This document shows positions 1 through 8,525 of a stretch of 64,000 bases of DNA, piece by piece (within the stretch, counting starts at the first letter, position 1; every line of letters starts with the position of its first letter). The notes below the pieces were generated by a model. The model was not told the DNA's origin, searched no databases, and saw only the letters and a program-made list of their open reading frames with translations. The position numbers and the translations under genes were made by a program. The stretch comes from Kutzneria chonburiensis. GTDB lineage: Bacteria > Actinomycetota > Actinomycetes > Mycobacteriales > Pseudonocardiaceae. Location of the stretch: NCBI RefSeq assembly GCF_028622115.1, contig NZ_CP097263.1, positions 4,402,001 to 4,466,000 of the forward strand. The letters run 5' to 3'.

Positions 1-318
1 GTTGTCCCGGTAGATCGCCACCACCTGCTGGAAGGCCTCGGTGAGGCCGGCGACGCCGCTGTCCGGCTCCCACGCCGACGCGACGCCGAACGACGTCTCC
101 ACCATGTCGCCGGCCAGCCGCAGCAGCAGGGCCGTCTTGTCCTTGAAGTGGGCGTAGAAGGTCGAGCGGGCCACGCCGGCCTCGGCCGAGATGTGCTGCA
201 CGCCCAGCTCGGTGAACGTCGCGCCGCCGTCGAGCAGCCGCCGCGTCGCGGCCAGTATCTCCGCGTCGGCCGAGGCCCGGCGCTCGGGGTTCGGCGCGCG
301 GCGGGTGATCGAAGGCAT
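1..318 (-). CDS. TetR-family transcriptional regulator, N-terminal part (cut by window edge)
   Basis: The reading frame opens at an ATG at 318 and runs off the left edge without a stop, giving 106 residues. Residues about 12-60 form a TetR helix-turn-helix: a helix with ADAEILAATRRLL, then FTELGVQHISAEAGVARSTFYAHFKDK, here seen as the typical 'TELG..IS..AGVARSTFYAHF' pattern. The ligand-binding half lies outside the window. It is divergent from an aldo/keto reductase gene, with two perfect palindromes between the starts, so autorepression plus control of the reductase is the natural inference. The ligand is unknown. Confidence 0.9.
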   Translation of the reverse strand, partial: MPSITRRAPNPERRASADAEILAATRRLLDGGATFTELGVQHISAEAGVARSTFYAHFKDKTALLLRLAGDMVETSFGVASAWEPDSGVAGLTEAFQQVVAIYRDN

Positions 319-348
319 GGGCAGAACCTAGTGCACGTCCGCGCGGCC

Positions 349-384
349 GGACACTACACAGTGTCCGGACACTGTGTAGTGTCG
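349..384. promoter_or_regulatory. Two abutting 18-bp palindromic operators in the TetR/reductase divergent promoter
   Basis: Positions 349-366 read GGACACTACACAGTGTCC, a perfect palindrome with 7-bp arms and a 4-bp centre. Positions 367-384 hold a second copy with centre GTGT, imperfect only at its last base. Together 351-382 is one perfect 32-bp inverted repeat. The site sits between the divergent starts at 318 and 415. This size and symmetry suit TetR dimers; two adjacent sites suggest cooperative binding. The regulator assignment is inferred from position. Confidence 0.8.
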
Positions 385-414
385 AACGGGACGTCACTCG
401 AAAGGACCAGTCCC

Positions 415-1455
415 GTGAAATATCGCCAGCTCGGCCGCACCGGCGTGTGGGTCTCCGAGATCTCCCTCGGCACCATGACCTTCGGCGGCAAGGACCACCC
501 GGTGTTCAGCAACATCGGCGCCCTCGGCCAGCCGGAGGTGGACCGGGTCGTCGGCACGGCACTGGACGCCGGCGTCAACTTCATCGACACCGCCGACGTC
601 TACGCCGAAGGCGAGTCCGAGGAGCTGCTGGGCCGGGCCATCGGCAAGCGCCGGCGCGAGGTCGTGCTGGGCACCAAGCTGCTCGCCGCGGTCGGCCCCG
701 GCCCCAACGACCAGGGCCTGACCCGGCTGCACATCATGCGCGCGCTGGAGGACAGCCTGCGCCGGCTCGGCACCGACTACGTGGACCTGTACCAGATCCA
801 CAACTTCGACCCGATCACGCCGCTGGAGGAGACGCTGGCCGCGCTGGACGACGCCGTGCGGCAGGGCAAGGTCCGCTACCTCGGCTGCTCCAACCTGGCC
901 GCGTGGCAGGTCAGCAAGGCGCTGGGCATCTCGGCCCGTGACGGCCGGGCCCGGTTCGTGGCCAACCAGGTGCACTACTCGCTGGTCTCTCGTGACGTGG
1001 AGCGCGACCTGGCCCCGCAGTCGCTGGACGAGGGCGTCAGCCTGACCGTGTGGAGCCCGCTGGCCGGCGGCTTCCTGGCCGGCAAGGTCGACCGCGGCGG
1101 TGTGGCCACCGACCAGGAGAGCCGCCGGGCCAAGGTCGGCGGCGACTTCGTCCAGTTCGACGTGGAGCGCGGCGTGAAGATCGTCGAGGTGCTGCGGGCC
1201 GTGGCCGGGCGGCACGAGGTGAGCCCTGCTCGGGTCGCCATCGCCTGGCTGCTGGCCCAGCCGGCCGTCACCAGCGTCGTCGTCGGGGCCCGCCGCCTCG
1301 ACCAGCTCACCGACACCATCGCCGCCAGCGACCTCACCCTGACCGACCAGGACCTCGCCGATCTGGACGAGGTCAGCCGGCCGCCGACGGCCTACCCGAA
1401 CTGGATCCAGGAGGCGTTCAACCCGAGCCGCATCCCGGCGGCCAACCAGTCATGA
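415..1455 (+). CDS. Aldo/keto reductase
   Basis: A 346-residue NADPH-dependent oxidoreductase of the aldo/keto reductase (TIM-barrel) superfamily. The GTG at 415 is chosen because AAAGGA lies 9 bases upstream and the protein then begins MKYRQLGRTGVWVSEISLG, the usual family start. Catalytic residues can be placed: Asp and Tyr in DTADVYAEGESEELLG, Lys in VVLGTKLL and His in YQIHNFDP. The C-terminal half carries the cofactor-binding segments, including AIAWLLAQPAVTSVVVGARR. The substrate cannot be told; the family covers KCNAB-like and sugar or aldehyde reductases. It is divergent from the TetR gene and probably repressed by it, possibly as a detoxification enzyme induced by an aldehyde or quinone. 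Confidence 0.93.
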   Translation: MKYRQLGRTGVWVSEISLGTMTFGGKDHPVFSNIGALGQPEVDRVVGTALDAGVNFIDTADVYAEGESEELLGRAIGKRRREVVLGTKLLAAVGPGPNDQGLTRLHIMRALEDSLRRLGTDYVDLYQIHNFDPITPLEETLAALDDAVRQGKVRYLGCSNLAAWQVSKALGISARDGRARFVANQVHYSLVSRDVERDLAPQSLDEGVSLTVWSPLAGGFLAGKVDRGGVATDQESRRAKVGGDFVQFDVERGVKIVEVLRAVAGRHEVSPARVAIAWLLAQPAVTSVVVGARRLDQLTDTIAASDLTLTDQDLADLDEVSRPPTAYPNWIQEAFNPSRIPAANQS

Positions 1456-1468
1456 CCGGCCAACCCGC

Positions 1469-1514
1469 ATAGGTCACCGTGACATAGGTCCTCCCCTAGG
1501 TTACGGTGACCTAT
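1469..1514. promoter_or_regulatory. Inverted repeat upstream of and overlapping the padR start
   Basis: ATAGGTCACCGT at 1469-1480 and its exact reverse complement ACGGTGACCTAT at 1503-1514 form a 12-bp inverted repeat with a 22-bp spacer. The right arm overlaps candidate start codons of the PadR gene (GTG at 1506, 1515 or 1521). PadR proteins commonly bind dyads in their own promoters, so this is a likely autoregulatory operator. No clear ribosome-binding site precedes the candidate starts, so a leaderless transcript is possible. Confidence 0.65.
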
Positions 1515-2039
1515 GTGTGGGTGGAGATAGCACTGCTCTCGAACCTGGCCGGCCGCCCGGCCCACGGCTACGAGCTCCGGCACCGGGTCGAGCAGGGCCT
1601 GGGGATCTCGCTGTCCAACAACTCGCTGTATCCGACGCTGCGCCGCTTCACCGAAGCCGGCGCGGTCACCAGAACGCCGCAGGCCCAGCAGGGCCGACCG
1701 ACCCGGCACGTCTACGAGATCACCGAGGTCGGCGTCGAGATGCTGCACGACATGTTGGCCGAGCTGCCCTCCGAGCTGGCCGCCGACCAGACCGAGTTCT
1801 CGGTCCGGCTGGCCCAGTTCGACCGGCTGACCATCGCCGAGCGCCTGGCCGTGCTGGACGCGCGGACCCGAGCCCTGCTCGACAAGTCCGCGCGGCTGGA
1901 CGAGATGGCCGGGACGGTCGACGCCGACGGCTGGGCCCGGCTCGTGCTGGACGAGGGACTGCGCCGCTCACACGCCGAACTGCGCTGGCTCGAGACCCTG
2001 CGCGTCCGCGCCGCGTCACCACTGGGAGGACCGTCATGA
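1506..2039 (+). CDS. PadR-family transcriptional regulator
   Basis: Encodes up to 177 residues. The N-terminal winged helix shows the PadR hallmark: EIALLSNLAGRPAHGYEL, then NNSLYPTLRRFTEAGAV and RPTRHVYEITEVG. The C-terminal part (from about residue 85) is an alpha-helical dimerisation domain of the Vir_act_alpha_C type. The exact start is uncertain because GTG codons at 1506, 1515 and 1521 all lie in or next to an inverted repeat. Its stop overlaps the ATG of the following cytochrome P450 gene (ATGA), so the two are probably co-transcribed and translationally coupled. The regulator likely controls expression of the P450 in response to the P450's substrate or a related phenolic or drug-like compound; the effector is unknown. 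Confidence 0.88.
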   Translation: MTYVWVEIALLSNLAGRPAHGYELRHRVEQGLGISLSNNSLYPTLRRFTEAGAVTRTPQAQQGRPTRHVYEITEVGVEMLHDMLAELPSELAADQTEFSVRLAQFDRLTIAERLAVLDARTRALLDKSARLDEMAGTVDADGWARLVLDEGLRRSHAELRWLETLRVRAASPLGGPS

Positions 2040-3244
2040 CCACCACCGAGGCACGTCCGCAGCTGCCCTTCGAGCGGCCGAACGTCATGGACATCGCGCC
2101 GCTCTACACCGTGCTCAACCGGCAGGACGCTCCCGTCCAGGTGACCACTCCGGCCGGCGACCCGGCCTGGATGATCACGCGGTTCGAGCAGGCCCGGCAG
2201 CTGCTCGGCGACACCCGTCTGGGCCGGTCCCACCCGGCGCCGGAGCAGGCCTCGCGGGTCTCCGACGCCGTCACCCTCGGCGGGCCGTCCGGCGAGCAGG
2301 ACAAGGAGGCGGCCAACCACACCCGGATGCGCAAGCTGCTCGTGCCGGCCTTCTCCGCCGGCCGCATGCGCCGGCTGTCCGACCACGTCCAGACGCTGGT
2401 CGACGGCTACCTGGACGAGATGGCCGCCCAGCACGAGTTCGGCCCGGTCGACCTGCACGCGATCCTGTCCTTTCCGCTGCCCGTTCGGGTCCTCTGCGAG
2501 CTGCTGGGCGTGCCGGTCGAGGACCGCGAGTACTTCCACGACCTGTCCACCCGCTTCAGCCGGATGGATCTCGGCGTCGAGGCGGCGAGAGGCGCATGGG
2601 ACGAGCTCACCGAGTACTTCCTGCGCCTGGTCAGGGCCAAGCTGGCCGACCCGCGGCCCGACGTGATCAGCGACCTGGCGCTGGCCCAGGCCGAGGACCC
2701 CACCTTCAGTGACGAGGAACTGGCCGCGGTCGGCGGCGGTGTGCTGTTCGCCGGGCACGAGACCACCATGACCCGTATCGACATGGGCGTGGTGTTCCTG
2801 ACCGCCGACCTCGACCGCCGGGACCGCTTCGCCGCCGACCCCGACGGGCAGGTCCAGGCCACCGTCGAGGAGGTGCTGCGGATCACCGCCCCCGGCGCGC
2901 TCGGGCAGCTTCGCTATGCCCACGAGGACATCGAGGTCGACGGCGTCACCATCCGCCGCGGCGACTGCGTGCTGATCAACACCGGCGTGGCCAACCGCGA
3001 CCCCGCCGTCTTCAGCGAGCCGGACACGTTCGACCCCGGCCGCAACCCCAACATCCACCTCGGTTTCGGCCACGGCATCCACTTCTGCGTCGGCGCCAGC
3101 CTGGCCCGCACCGAGCTGCGCATCGCACTGTCCACACTGTTCCGCCGGTTCCCCATGCTGCGCATGGCCATCGCGCCGGAGGACCTCCAGCCCCGTCCCG
3201 GCTCCGTGGCCGGCGGCCTGGTCTCCCTCCCCGTCACCTGGTGA
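2036..3244 (+). CDS. Cytochrome P450
   Basis: A 402-residue soluble bacterial class I P450, the usual length for actinomycete CYPs. The ATG at 2036 follows GGGAGGA and overlaps the padR stop. Signature motifs are present: the I-helix oxygen-activation motif AGHETT (about residues 238-243), the ExxR motif within VEEVLRI, and the haem loop FGHGIHFCVGASLAR (about residues 343-357) with the cysteine that ligates haem iron. It would need ferredoxin and ferredoxin reductase partners, none of which is nearby. The similarity of the haem loop and PFERPN-type N-terminus suggests the CYP105/CYP107-like tailoring or xenobiotic group, which is only a guess. Followed by a strong hairpin, so the padR-P450 unit probably ends here. 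Confidence 0.95.
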   Translation: MTTTEARPQLPFERPNVMDIAPLYTVLNRQDAPVQVTTPAGDPAWMITRFEQARQLLGDTRLGRSHPAPEQASRVSDAVTLGGPSGEQDKEAANHTRMRKLLVPAFSAGRMRRLSDHVQTLVDGYLDEMAAQHEFGPVDLHAILSFPLPVRVLCELLGVPVEDREYFHDLSTRFSRMDLGVEAARGAWDELTEYFLRLVRAKLADPRPDVISDLALAQAEDPTFSDEELAAVGGGVLFAGHETTMTRIDMGVVFLTADLDRRDRFAADPDGQVQATVEEVLRITAPGALGQLRYAHEDIEVDGVTIRRGDCVLINTGVANRDPAVFSEPDTFDPGRNPNIHLGFGHGIHFCVGASLARTELRIALSTLFRRFPMLRMAIAPEDLQPRPGSVAGGLVSLPVTW

Positions 3245-3248
3245 CGCT

Positions 3249-3280
3249 CCGGCGAGTCCCGCCCCGGCGGGACTCGCCGG
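3249..3280 (+). terminator. GC-rich hairpin after the P450 gene
   Basis: Perfect 15-bp arms (CCGGCGAGTCCCGCC at 3249-3263 and its complement at 3266-3280) with a 2-base centre. No U-tract follows, as is common for actinomycete terminators. It starts 4 bases after the P450 stop and ends 14 bases before the next start. The core GAGTCCCGC is shared with the hairpin at 59344-59414. Confidence 0.75.
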
Positions 3281-3294
3281 GTACGGTCGGCGCC

Positions 3295-4959
3295 ATGTCT
3301 TCAACGCAGCGCAGCGTGCGCGCGATCTGCGACCGGTACGTCGACGACTACGCGGCGTTGGATCCGGTGTCGGCCACCGAGTTCGGCATCATGGGCCACG
3401 AGTCCGAGCTGCCCGACTACTCGCCGGCCGGCTACGCGGCCCGGGCCGAGCTGGCCCGGCGGGCGCTGGCCGAGATGGCCGCGGCCGAGCCGGTGGACGA
3501 GGCCGAGCGGGTGGCCAAGGCCGTGTTCACCGAGCGGGTGTCGCTGGACGTCGAGCTGTACACGGCCGGCCTGACCTCGACCATGCTGAACGTGATGATC
3601 GACCCGCTGCACAGCCTGCGCGTCGTGTTCGACCTGATGCCGACGGAGACACCCGAGCACTGGGCGGCCATCGAGTCCCGCCTGCGCCAGGTGCCGGCAG
3701 CGCTGGCCGGCATGCGCGTGTCGCTGCTGGCCGGGGCCGACAACGGCCGGGTGTCGGCGCTGCGGCAGGTCAGCAAGGTCGCCGACCAGTGCGAGACGTG
3801 GGCCGGACTCGGGGCCACACCAGGGTTTTTCACCACTCTCGTGGCCGACGGCCCGGACGGCCTTGCCCCGCTCGCCCACGCCGCCGAGGAGGCGTTCGCC
3901 GAGTTCGCCGGCTTCCTGCGGGCCGAACTCGCGCCGCTGGCCCCGACCAAGGACGCCGTCGGCGAGGACGTCTACCGGCTGTGGTCCCGTTTCTTCCTCG
4001 GCGCCGACCTCGACCTGCACGAGGCGTACGCCTGGGGCTGGGCCGAGTTCGCCCGCATCGAGACCGAGATGCGCGCGGTGGCCGACCGGATCAAGCCCGG
4101 CGCGACCGTGGCCGAGGCCGCCGCCCAGCTGGACGACGACCCGCGCTACCAGGTCAGCGGCCGCGACGAGTTCCTCAAGCGCATGCAGGCCGTCGCCGAC
4201 GACGCACTGAACACGTTGCGGGACAAGCACTTCGACATCCCCGACCGGCTGATGACGGTCGAGGCGCGGATCGCCCCGTCCGGCGGCAACGCCAGCATGT
4301 ACTACACCGCGCCGACCGAGGACTTCAGCCGGCCCGGCCGGATGTGGTGGTCGCTGCCGGCCGACAAGAACGAGTTCACCACGTGGCGCGAGGTGTCCAT
4401 CGTGTACCACGAGGGCGCGCCCGGGCATCACCTCCAGATCGGCACCGCCGTCAACCAGGCCGGGACGCTGACCCGGTACCAGCGGCTGATGGTGATCGTC
4501 TCCGGCCACTGCGAGGGCTGGGCCCTCTACGCCGAGCTGCTGATGGGCGAGCTGGGCTATCTGTCCGACGACGGCTACCGGCTGGGCATGCTGGCCGGCC
4601 AGCTGTTCCGCGCCGCCCGGGTGATCGTCGACCTCGGTATGCACCTGGAGCTGGAGATCCCGGCCGGCACCGGCTTCCACGAGGGCGAGCGCTGGACGCC
4701 CGAGCTGGGCCTGGAGTTCCTGCTCACCCGCACGGTCGCCGAGCCGTCCATGTCGCACGCCGAGATCGACCGCTACCTGGGCTGGCCCGGGCAGGCGCCG
4801 TCGTACAAGCTCGGCGAGCGCCTCTGGCTGGCCGCCCGCGACGACGTCCGCGCCCGGCAGGGCGATGCCTTCGACATCAAGGCGTTCCACAAGCAGGCGC
4901 TGGAGATGGGTGGCATGGGCCTGGACACGCTGCGGGAGCAGCTGGCCCGGCTCGGCTAG
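3295..4959 (+). CDS. DUF885 family putative metallopeptidase-like protein
   Basis: A 554-residue protein of the DUF885 family. The diagnostic HExxxGHHLQ element occurs at about residue 371 (HEGAPGHHLQIG), in a predominantly alpha-helical protein whose C-terminal part is rich in conserved aromatic and acidic residues. DUF885 proteins resemble gluzincin-like peptidases, but for most members the substrate is unknown. No signal peptide is apparent, so it is probably cytoplasmic. The ATG at 3295 lies directly after a terminator hairpin, so it must have its own promoter or be leaderless. Its stop TAG shares the tetranucleotide CTAG (4956-4959) with the stop of the converging response-regulator gene. 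Confidence 0.85.
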   Translation: MSSTQRSVRAICDRYVDDYAALDPVSATEFGIMGHESELPDYSPAGYAARAELARRALAEMAAAEPVDEAERVAKAVFTERVSLDVELYTAGLTSTMLNVMIDPLHSLRVVFDLMPTETPEHWAAIESRLRQVPAALAGMRVSLLAGADNGRVSALRQVSKVADQCETWAGLGATPGFFTTLVADGPDGLAPLAHAAEEAFAEFAGFLRAELAPLAPTKDAVGEDVYRLWSRFFLGADLDLHEAYAWGWAEFARIETEMRAVADRIKPGATVAEAAAQLDDDPRYQVSGRDEFLKRMQAVADDALNTLRDKHFDIPDRLMTVEARIAPSGGNASMYYTAPTEDFSRPGRMWWSLPADKNEFTTWREVSIVYHEGAPGHHLQIGTAVNQAGTLTRYQRLMVIVSGHCEGWALYAELLMGELGYLSDDGYRLGMLAGQLFRAARVIVDLGMHLELEIPAGTGFHEGERWTPELGLEFLLTRTVAEPSMSHAEIDRYLGWPGQAPSYKLGERLWLAARDDVRARQGDAFDIKAFHKQALEMGGMGLDTLREQLARLG

Positions 4960-5594
4960 AGCGGCGGGAACGCGCCCGGCGACGAGGTCACGTGCAGCGC
5001 GAGCTGGGTCCGGTCCCGCAGGCCCAGCTTGCGCAGCGTGCTGGAGACGTGGTTCTTCACCGTGCCCTCGGTGATGAACAGCTCGGCGGCGATCTCCCGG
5101 TTGGACGCGCCCGCGCCGACCAGTCGGGCCACCTCGGCCTCCCGGCTGGACAACACCGGTTGGGCCGGTGCTTCCCCGCGCAGCTGGGCCACCACCCGGC
5201 CGGCGACCTGGTCACTCAGCACGGTGCCACCGGCCGCCGCCCGGTGAATGGCCGCGACCAGCTCCTCCGGCGAGGCGTCCTTGAGCAGGAAGCCCCGCGC
5301 GCCGGCCTTCAACGCCCCGAACAGGTACTCGTCCTCGTCGAACGTGGTCAGCACGATGCTGGCGATCTCGGGATGCCGGCGGGTCAGCTCGGTGATCAGC
5401 TCGATGCCGTCCATGCCCGGCATCCGGGCGTCGACCAGGGCCACGTCCGGAAAGCAGGCCGGCACCACGGCCAGCGCGTCCGGCCCGCTGCCCACGTCGG
5501 CCACGATCTCGATGCCGTCCTCGATCTCCAGCAGCTTGCGCAGCCCGCTGCGCATCAGGATCTGGTCGTCGACCAGCAGCACCCGCACGCTCAT
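4956..5594 (-). CDS. NarL/LuxR-family two-component response regulator
   Basis: A 212-residue regulator. The receiver domain occupies about residues 1-120, with the acidic pocket D9-D10, phospho-acceptor Asp55 in VALVDARMPGMDG and the conserved Lys in GFLLKDAS. The C-terminal LuxR helix-turn-helix (about 145-205) reads LSSREAEVARLVGAGASNRE and then ITEGTVKNHVSSTLRKLGL. The adjacent sensor kinase gene ends in a 3-base overlap with this start (ATGA), so the pair forms a classical translationally coupled two-component operon. The regulon is not identifiable from the window; neighbours do not point to one target. Confidence 0.95.
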   Translation of the reverse strand: MSVRVLLVDDQILMRSGLRKLLEIEDGIEIVADVGSGPDALAVVPACFPDVALVDARMPGMDGIELITELTRRHPEIASIVLTTFDEDEYLFGALKAGARGFLLKDASPEELVAAIHRAAAGGTVLSDQVAGRVVAQLRGEAPAQPVLSSREAEVARLVGAGASNREIAAELFITEGTVKNHVSSTLRKLGLRDRTQLALHVTSSPGAFPPL

Positions 5595-6877
5595 CGGCGC
5601 CGCACCGGCAGGTCGGCGACCAGCTCGAAGCCGCCGGCCGGGGCGTTGCCGGCGACCAGCACACCACCGGCCGCCTCGGCCCGCTGTCCCAGCGACGACA
5701 GCCCGAAACCCCTGGTCAGCTCGCCGACGCCCTGCCCGTCGTCGCCGATGCGCAGGCTCACCCGCTCGTCACGGAACGACAGCACCGCCTCGGCCCGCGT
5801 CGCCCCGGCATGCCGCAGCACGTTGGTCAGCCCCTCCTGAAGCACCCGGTACAGCACCACCTCAGTGTCGCCCAACAGCGGCTGCTCACAACCGTGAACC
5901 TGGAACCGGACCTCGATGCCGGTGCCGTCGAAGGTCCGGGCCAGCTCGGCCAACGCCTGGCTGCCGCTCCGCCCCTCCATGGCCAGCGGCCGCATCGCCC
6001 GCACCCAGCGCCGGGTGTCGGCCAGCGCCTCCCTGGTCAGCTCCTTGGCCTGCGCCACCTCGTCCCACGCCTGGTCGGGCCGCTTGTCCCGGAACCGCTC
6101 GGCGTTGGTCAGGCCGACCTGGATGACCGTCAGGTAGTGGCCGACGGAGTCGTGCATCTCCCGGGCCATCCGGGCCCGCTCCTCGGCCACCGACAGCTCC
6201 CGCACCTGGTCGGCGTAGGCCCGCAGCTCCTGGTGCGCCTCGGCCAACTCGCCGAGCAGCTGCTGCGACTCGGTCCGCCGCCGCCATGCCTCGGTCACCG
6301 CGGAGGCCAGTCCGGTGACCAACACCGTCAACACCACCACGACCACGCTCTGGATGCACGCAGCGAGCACCGTGTAGCCGGGATCGGTCAGTGTGTAGGC
6401 GAAGGCGAACGCGACGACGCACGCGGCGGTGATCACGGCCCCACGCACGCCGAACAGGAAGGTGCAGTTGGTCAGGACCAGCAGCAGCCAGATGTCGGTG
6501 GCGTTGTACGAGGACAGCAGGGTCAGCGCGACCATGCCGGCGAGGAACAGGACCAAGGCCAGCCTGCGGACCAGTGGCGCGGCCGGGTCCCACGGCATCG
6601 CCAGCCACGCCAGCGTCATGACGCCGAGGCAGGCCAGCGGCCACAGCCCGTACGGCTGCGGCTGTTGGGCGTAGTTGGTGACCTCGGCCGCGGCGACGAC
6701 CACCACCGTCACCCAGAACACGGCCCCGTACAGGGCCGGACGGCCAGCGGCCCGGTCGGGGGGCCACCCTACCCGACCGGGCCGTCGAGACTCCTGCGCC
6801 GTTGTCGTCGTCTGTTCGGAGCCCACGCTGGACAACGGTAGCCAGACGGAGCCCCGGAAGCATCGCCCCGGCGGCAT
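5591..6877 (-). CDS. Sensor histidine kinase, HisKA_3 type
   Basis: A 428-residue membrane kinase partnering the downstream response regulator. Roughly residues 48-200 contain five or six hydrophobic helices and almost no extracytoplasmic loop, typical of actinobacterial intramembrane-sensing NarX/DesK-like kinases. A coiled segment follows (ESQQLLGELAEAHQELRAYA). The H-box is REMHDSVGHYLTVIQVGL with His242 as the phosphorylation site. The HATPase domain shows an N-box (EGLTNVLRHAGA), a G1 box (DDGQGV) and a G2 region (GFGLSSLGQRAEA). The start at 6877 lacks a good ribosome-binding site, so a start a few codons later is possible. Intramembrane sensing suggests a cell-envelope signal, which is inference. 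Confidence 0.93.
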   Translation of the reverse strand: MPPGRCFRGSVWLPLSSVGSEQTTTTAQESRRPGRVGWPPDRAAGRPALYGAVFWVTVVVVAAAEVTNYAQQPQPYGLWPLACLGVMTLAWLAMPWDPAAPLVRRLALVLFLAGMVALTLLSSYNATDIWLLLVLTNCTFLFGVRGAVITAACVVAFAFAYTLTDPGYTVLAACIQSVVVVVLTVLVTGLASAVTEAWRRRTESQQLLGELAEAHQELRAYADQVRELSVAEERARMAREMHDSVGHYLTVIQVGLTNAERFRDKRPDQAWDEVAQAKELTREALADTRRWVRAMRPLAMEGRSGSQALAELARTFDGTGIEVRFQVHGCEQPLLGDTEVVLYRVLQEGLTNVLRHAGATRAEAVLSFRDERVSLRIGDDGQGVGELTRGFGLSSLGQRAEAAGGVLVAGNAPAGGFELVADLPVRRR

Positions 6878-6939
6878 GGTGGCGTCCCATGACCAAAGTC
6901 ATGGCCAACAGGGACCTTTGGCGCGCGGGACCTTCGGCG

Positions 6940-7707
6940 CTACATGCCGACCGCGTGCACCCCGCCGTCGACCCACACCATGGAGCCGGTGGTCGCGGGC
7001 AGCCAGTCGGACAGCAGCGCGCACACCGACTTGGCCACCGGCTCCGGGTCGGTCGGGTCCCAGCCCAGCGGGGCCCGCTCGGTCCACGACTTGTCCAGCT
7101 CCACGAAGCCCGGGATGGACTTGGCGGCCATGGTGCGGACCGGGCCGGCGGCCACCACGTTCACCCGGATCTTGCGCGGGCCCAGGTCACGGGCCAGGTA
7201 GCGGGTCACCGACTCCAGCGACGCCTTGGCCACGCCCATCCAGTTGTAGGCCGGCCAGGCGACGCGGGCGTCGAAGTCCATGCCGACCACCGAGCTGCCC
7301 TCGGTCATCAGCGGCAGCAGGGCCTTGACCAGGTCCTTCAGCGAGTACGCCGACACCTGCACGGCCGTGGCGACGTCCTCCCACGGGGCCTCGAGGAAGT
7401 CAGAGCCCAGCGTGGACGGCGGGCCGTAGGCGATCGAGTGCAGCACGCCGTCGACGCCGTCCAGGTGCTCGCGCACCTTGTCCGGCAGCGCCGCCAGGTG
7501 CTCGGCGTCGGTGACGTCGAGCTCGATCACCGGCGCCTCCTGGGGCAGCCGCTTGGCGATCCGCTCCACCAGGCTCATCCGGCCGAAACCGGTCAGCACC
7601 ACCTTGGCGCCCTGCTCCTGCGCCACCCGTGCCACGTGGAAGCCGAGTGAGGCGTCGGTGATCACCCCGGTGATCACCAGGCGCTTGCCGTCGAGCAGTC
7701 CGGTCAC
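6940..7707 (-). CDS. fabI: NADH-dependent enoyl-ACP reductase (InhA/FabI type)
   Basis: A 255-residue enoyl-[acyl carrier protein] reductase, catalysing the last reductive step of each fatty acid elongation cycle. The atypical glycine motif GVITDASLGFHVARVAQEQGA is the NAD-binding signature of FabI/InhA rather than of classical SDRs. The catalytic Tyr and Lys lie in PAYNWMGVAKASLESVTRYL. The sequence closely follows mycobacterial InhA in motif order. The GTG at 7707 follows AGAGGAAAG. It lies 31 bp after the fabG stop on the same strand, the mabA-inhA arrangement known from mycobacteria and other actinobacteria. The enzyme acts in the cytoplasmic FAS-II cycle. Confidence 0.95.
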   Translation of the reverse strand: MTGLLDGKRLVITGVITDASLGFHVARVAQEQGAKVVLTGFGRMSLVERIAKRLPQEAPVIELDVTDAEHLAALPDKVREHLDGVDGVLHSIAYGPPSTLGSDFLEAPWEDVATAVQVSAYSLKDLVKALLPLMTEGSSVVGMDFDARVAWPAYNWMGVAKASLESVTRYLARDLGPRKIRVNVVAAGPVRTMAAKSIPGFVELDKSWTERAPLGWDPTDPEPVAKSVCALLSDWLPATTGSMVWVDGGVHAVGM

Positions 7708-7738
7708 GTGCTTTCCTCTCCGAGATTTCTGCGGTTGA

Positions 7739-8485
<747 letters not shown>

Positions 8486-8525
8486 TTACCGGCCGGTCGG
8501 CTCGCATCGGTGTTAAGTGACGCCT

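Noticed and set aside
2036-3244. Secondary-metabolite gene cluster around the P450
   Set aside because: The gene is isolated with a PadR regulator and ends at a terminator; no PKS, NRPS, terpene or RiPP genes are adjacent.
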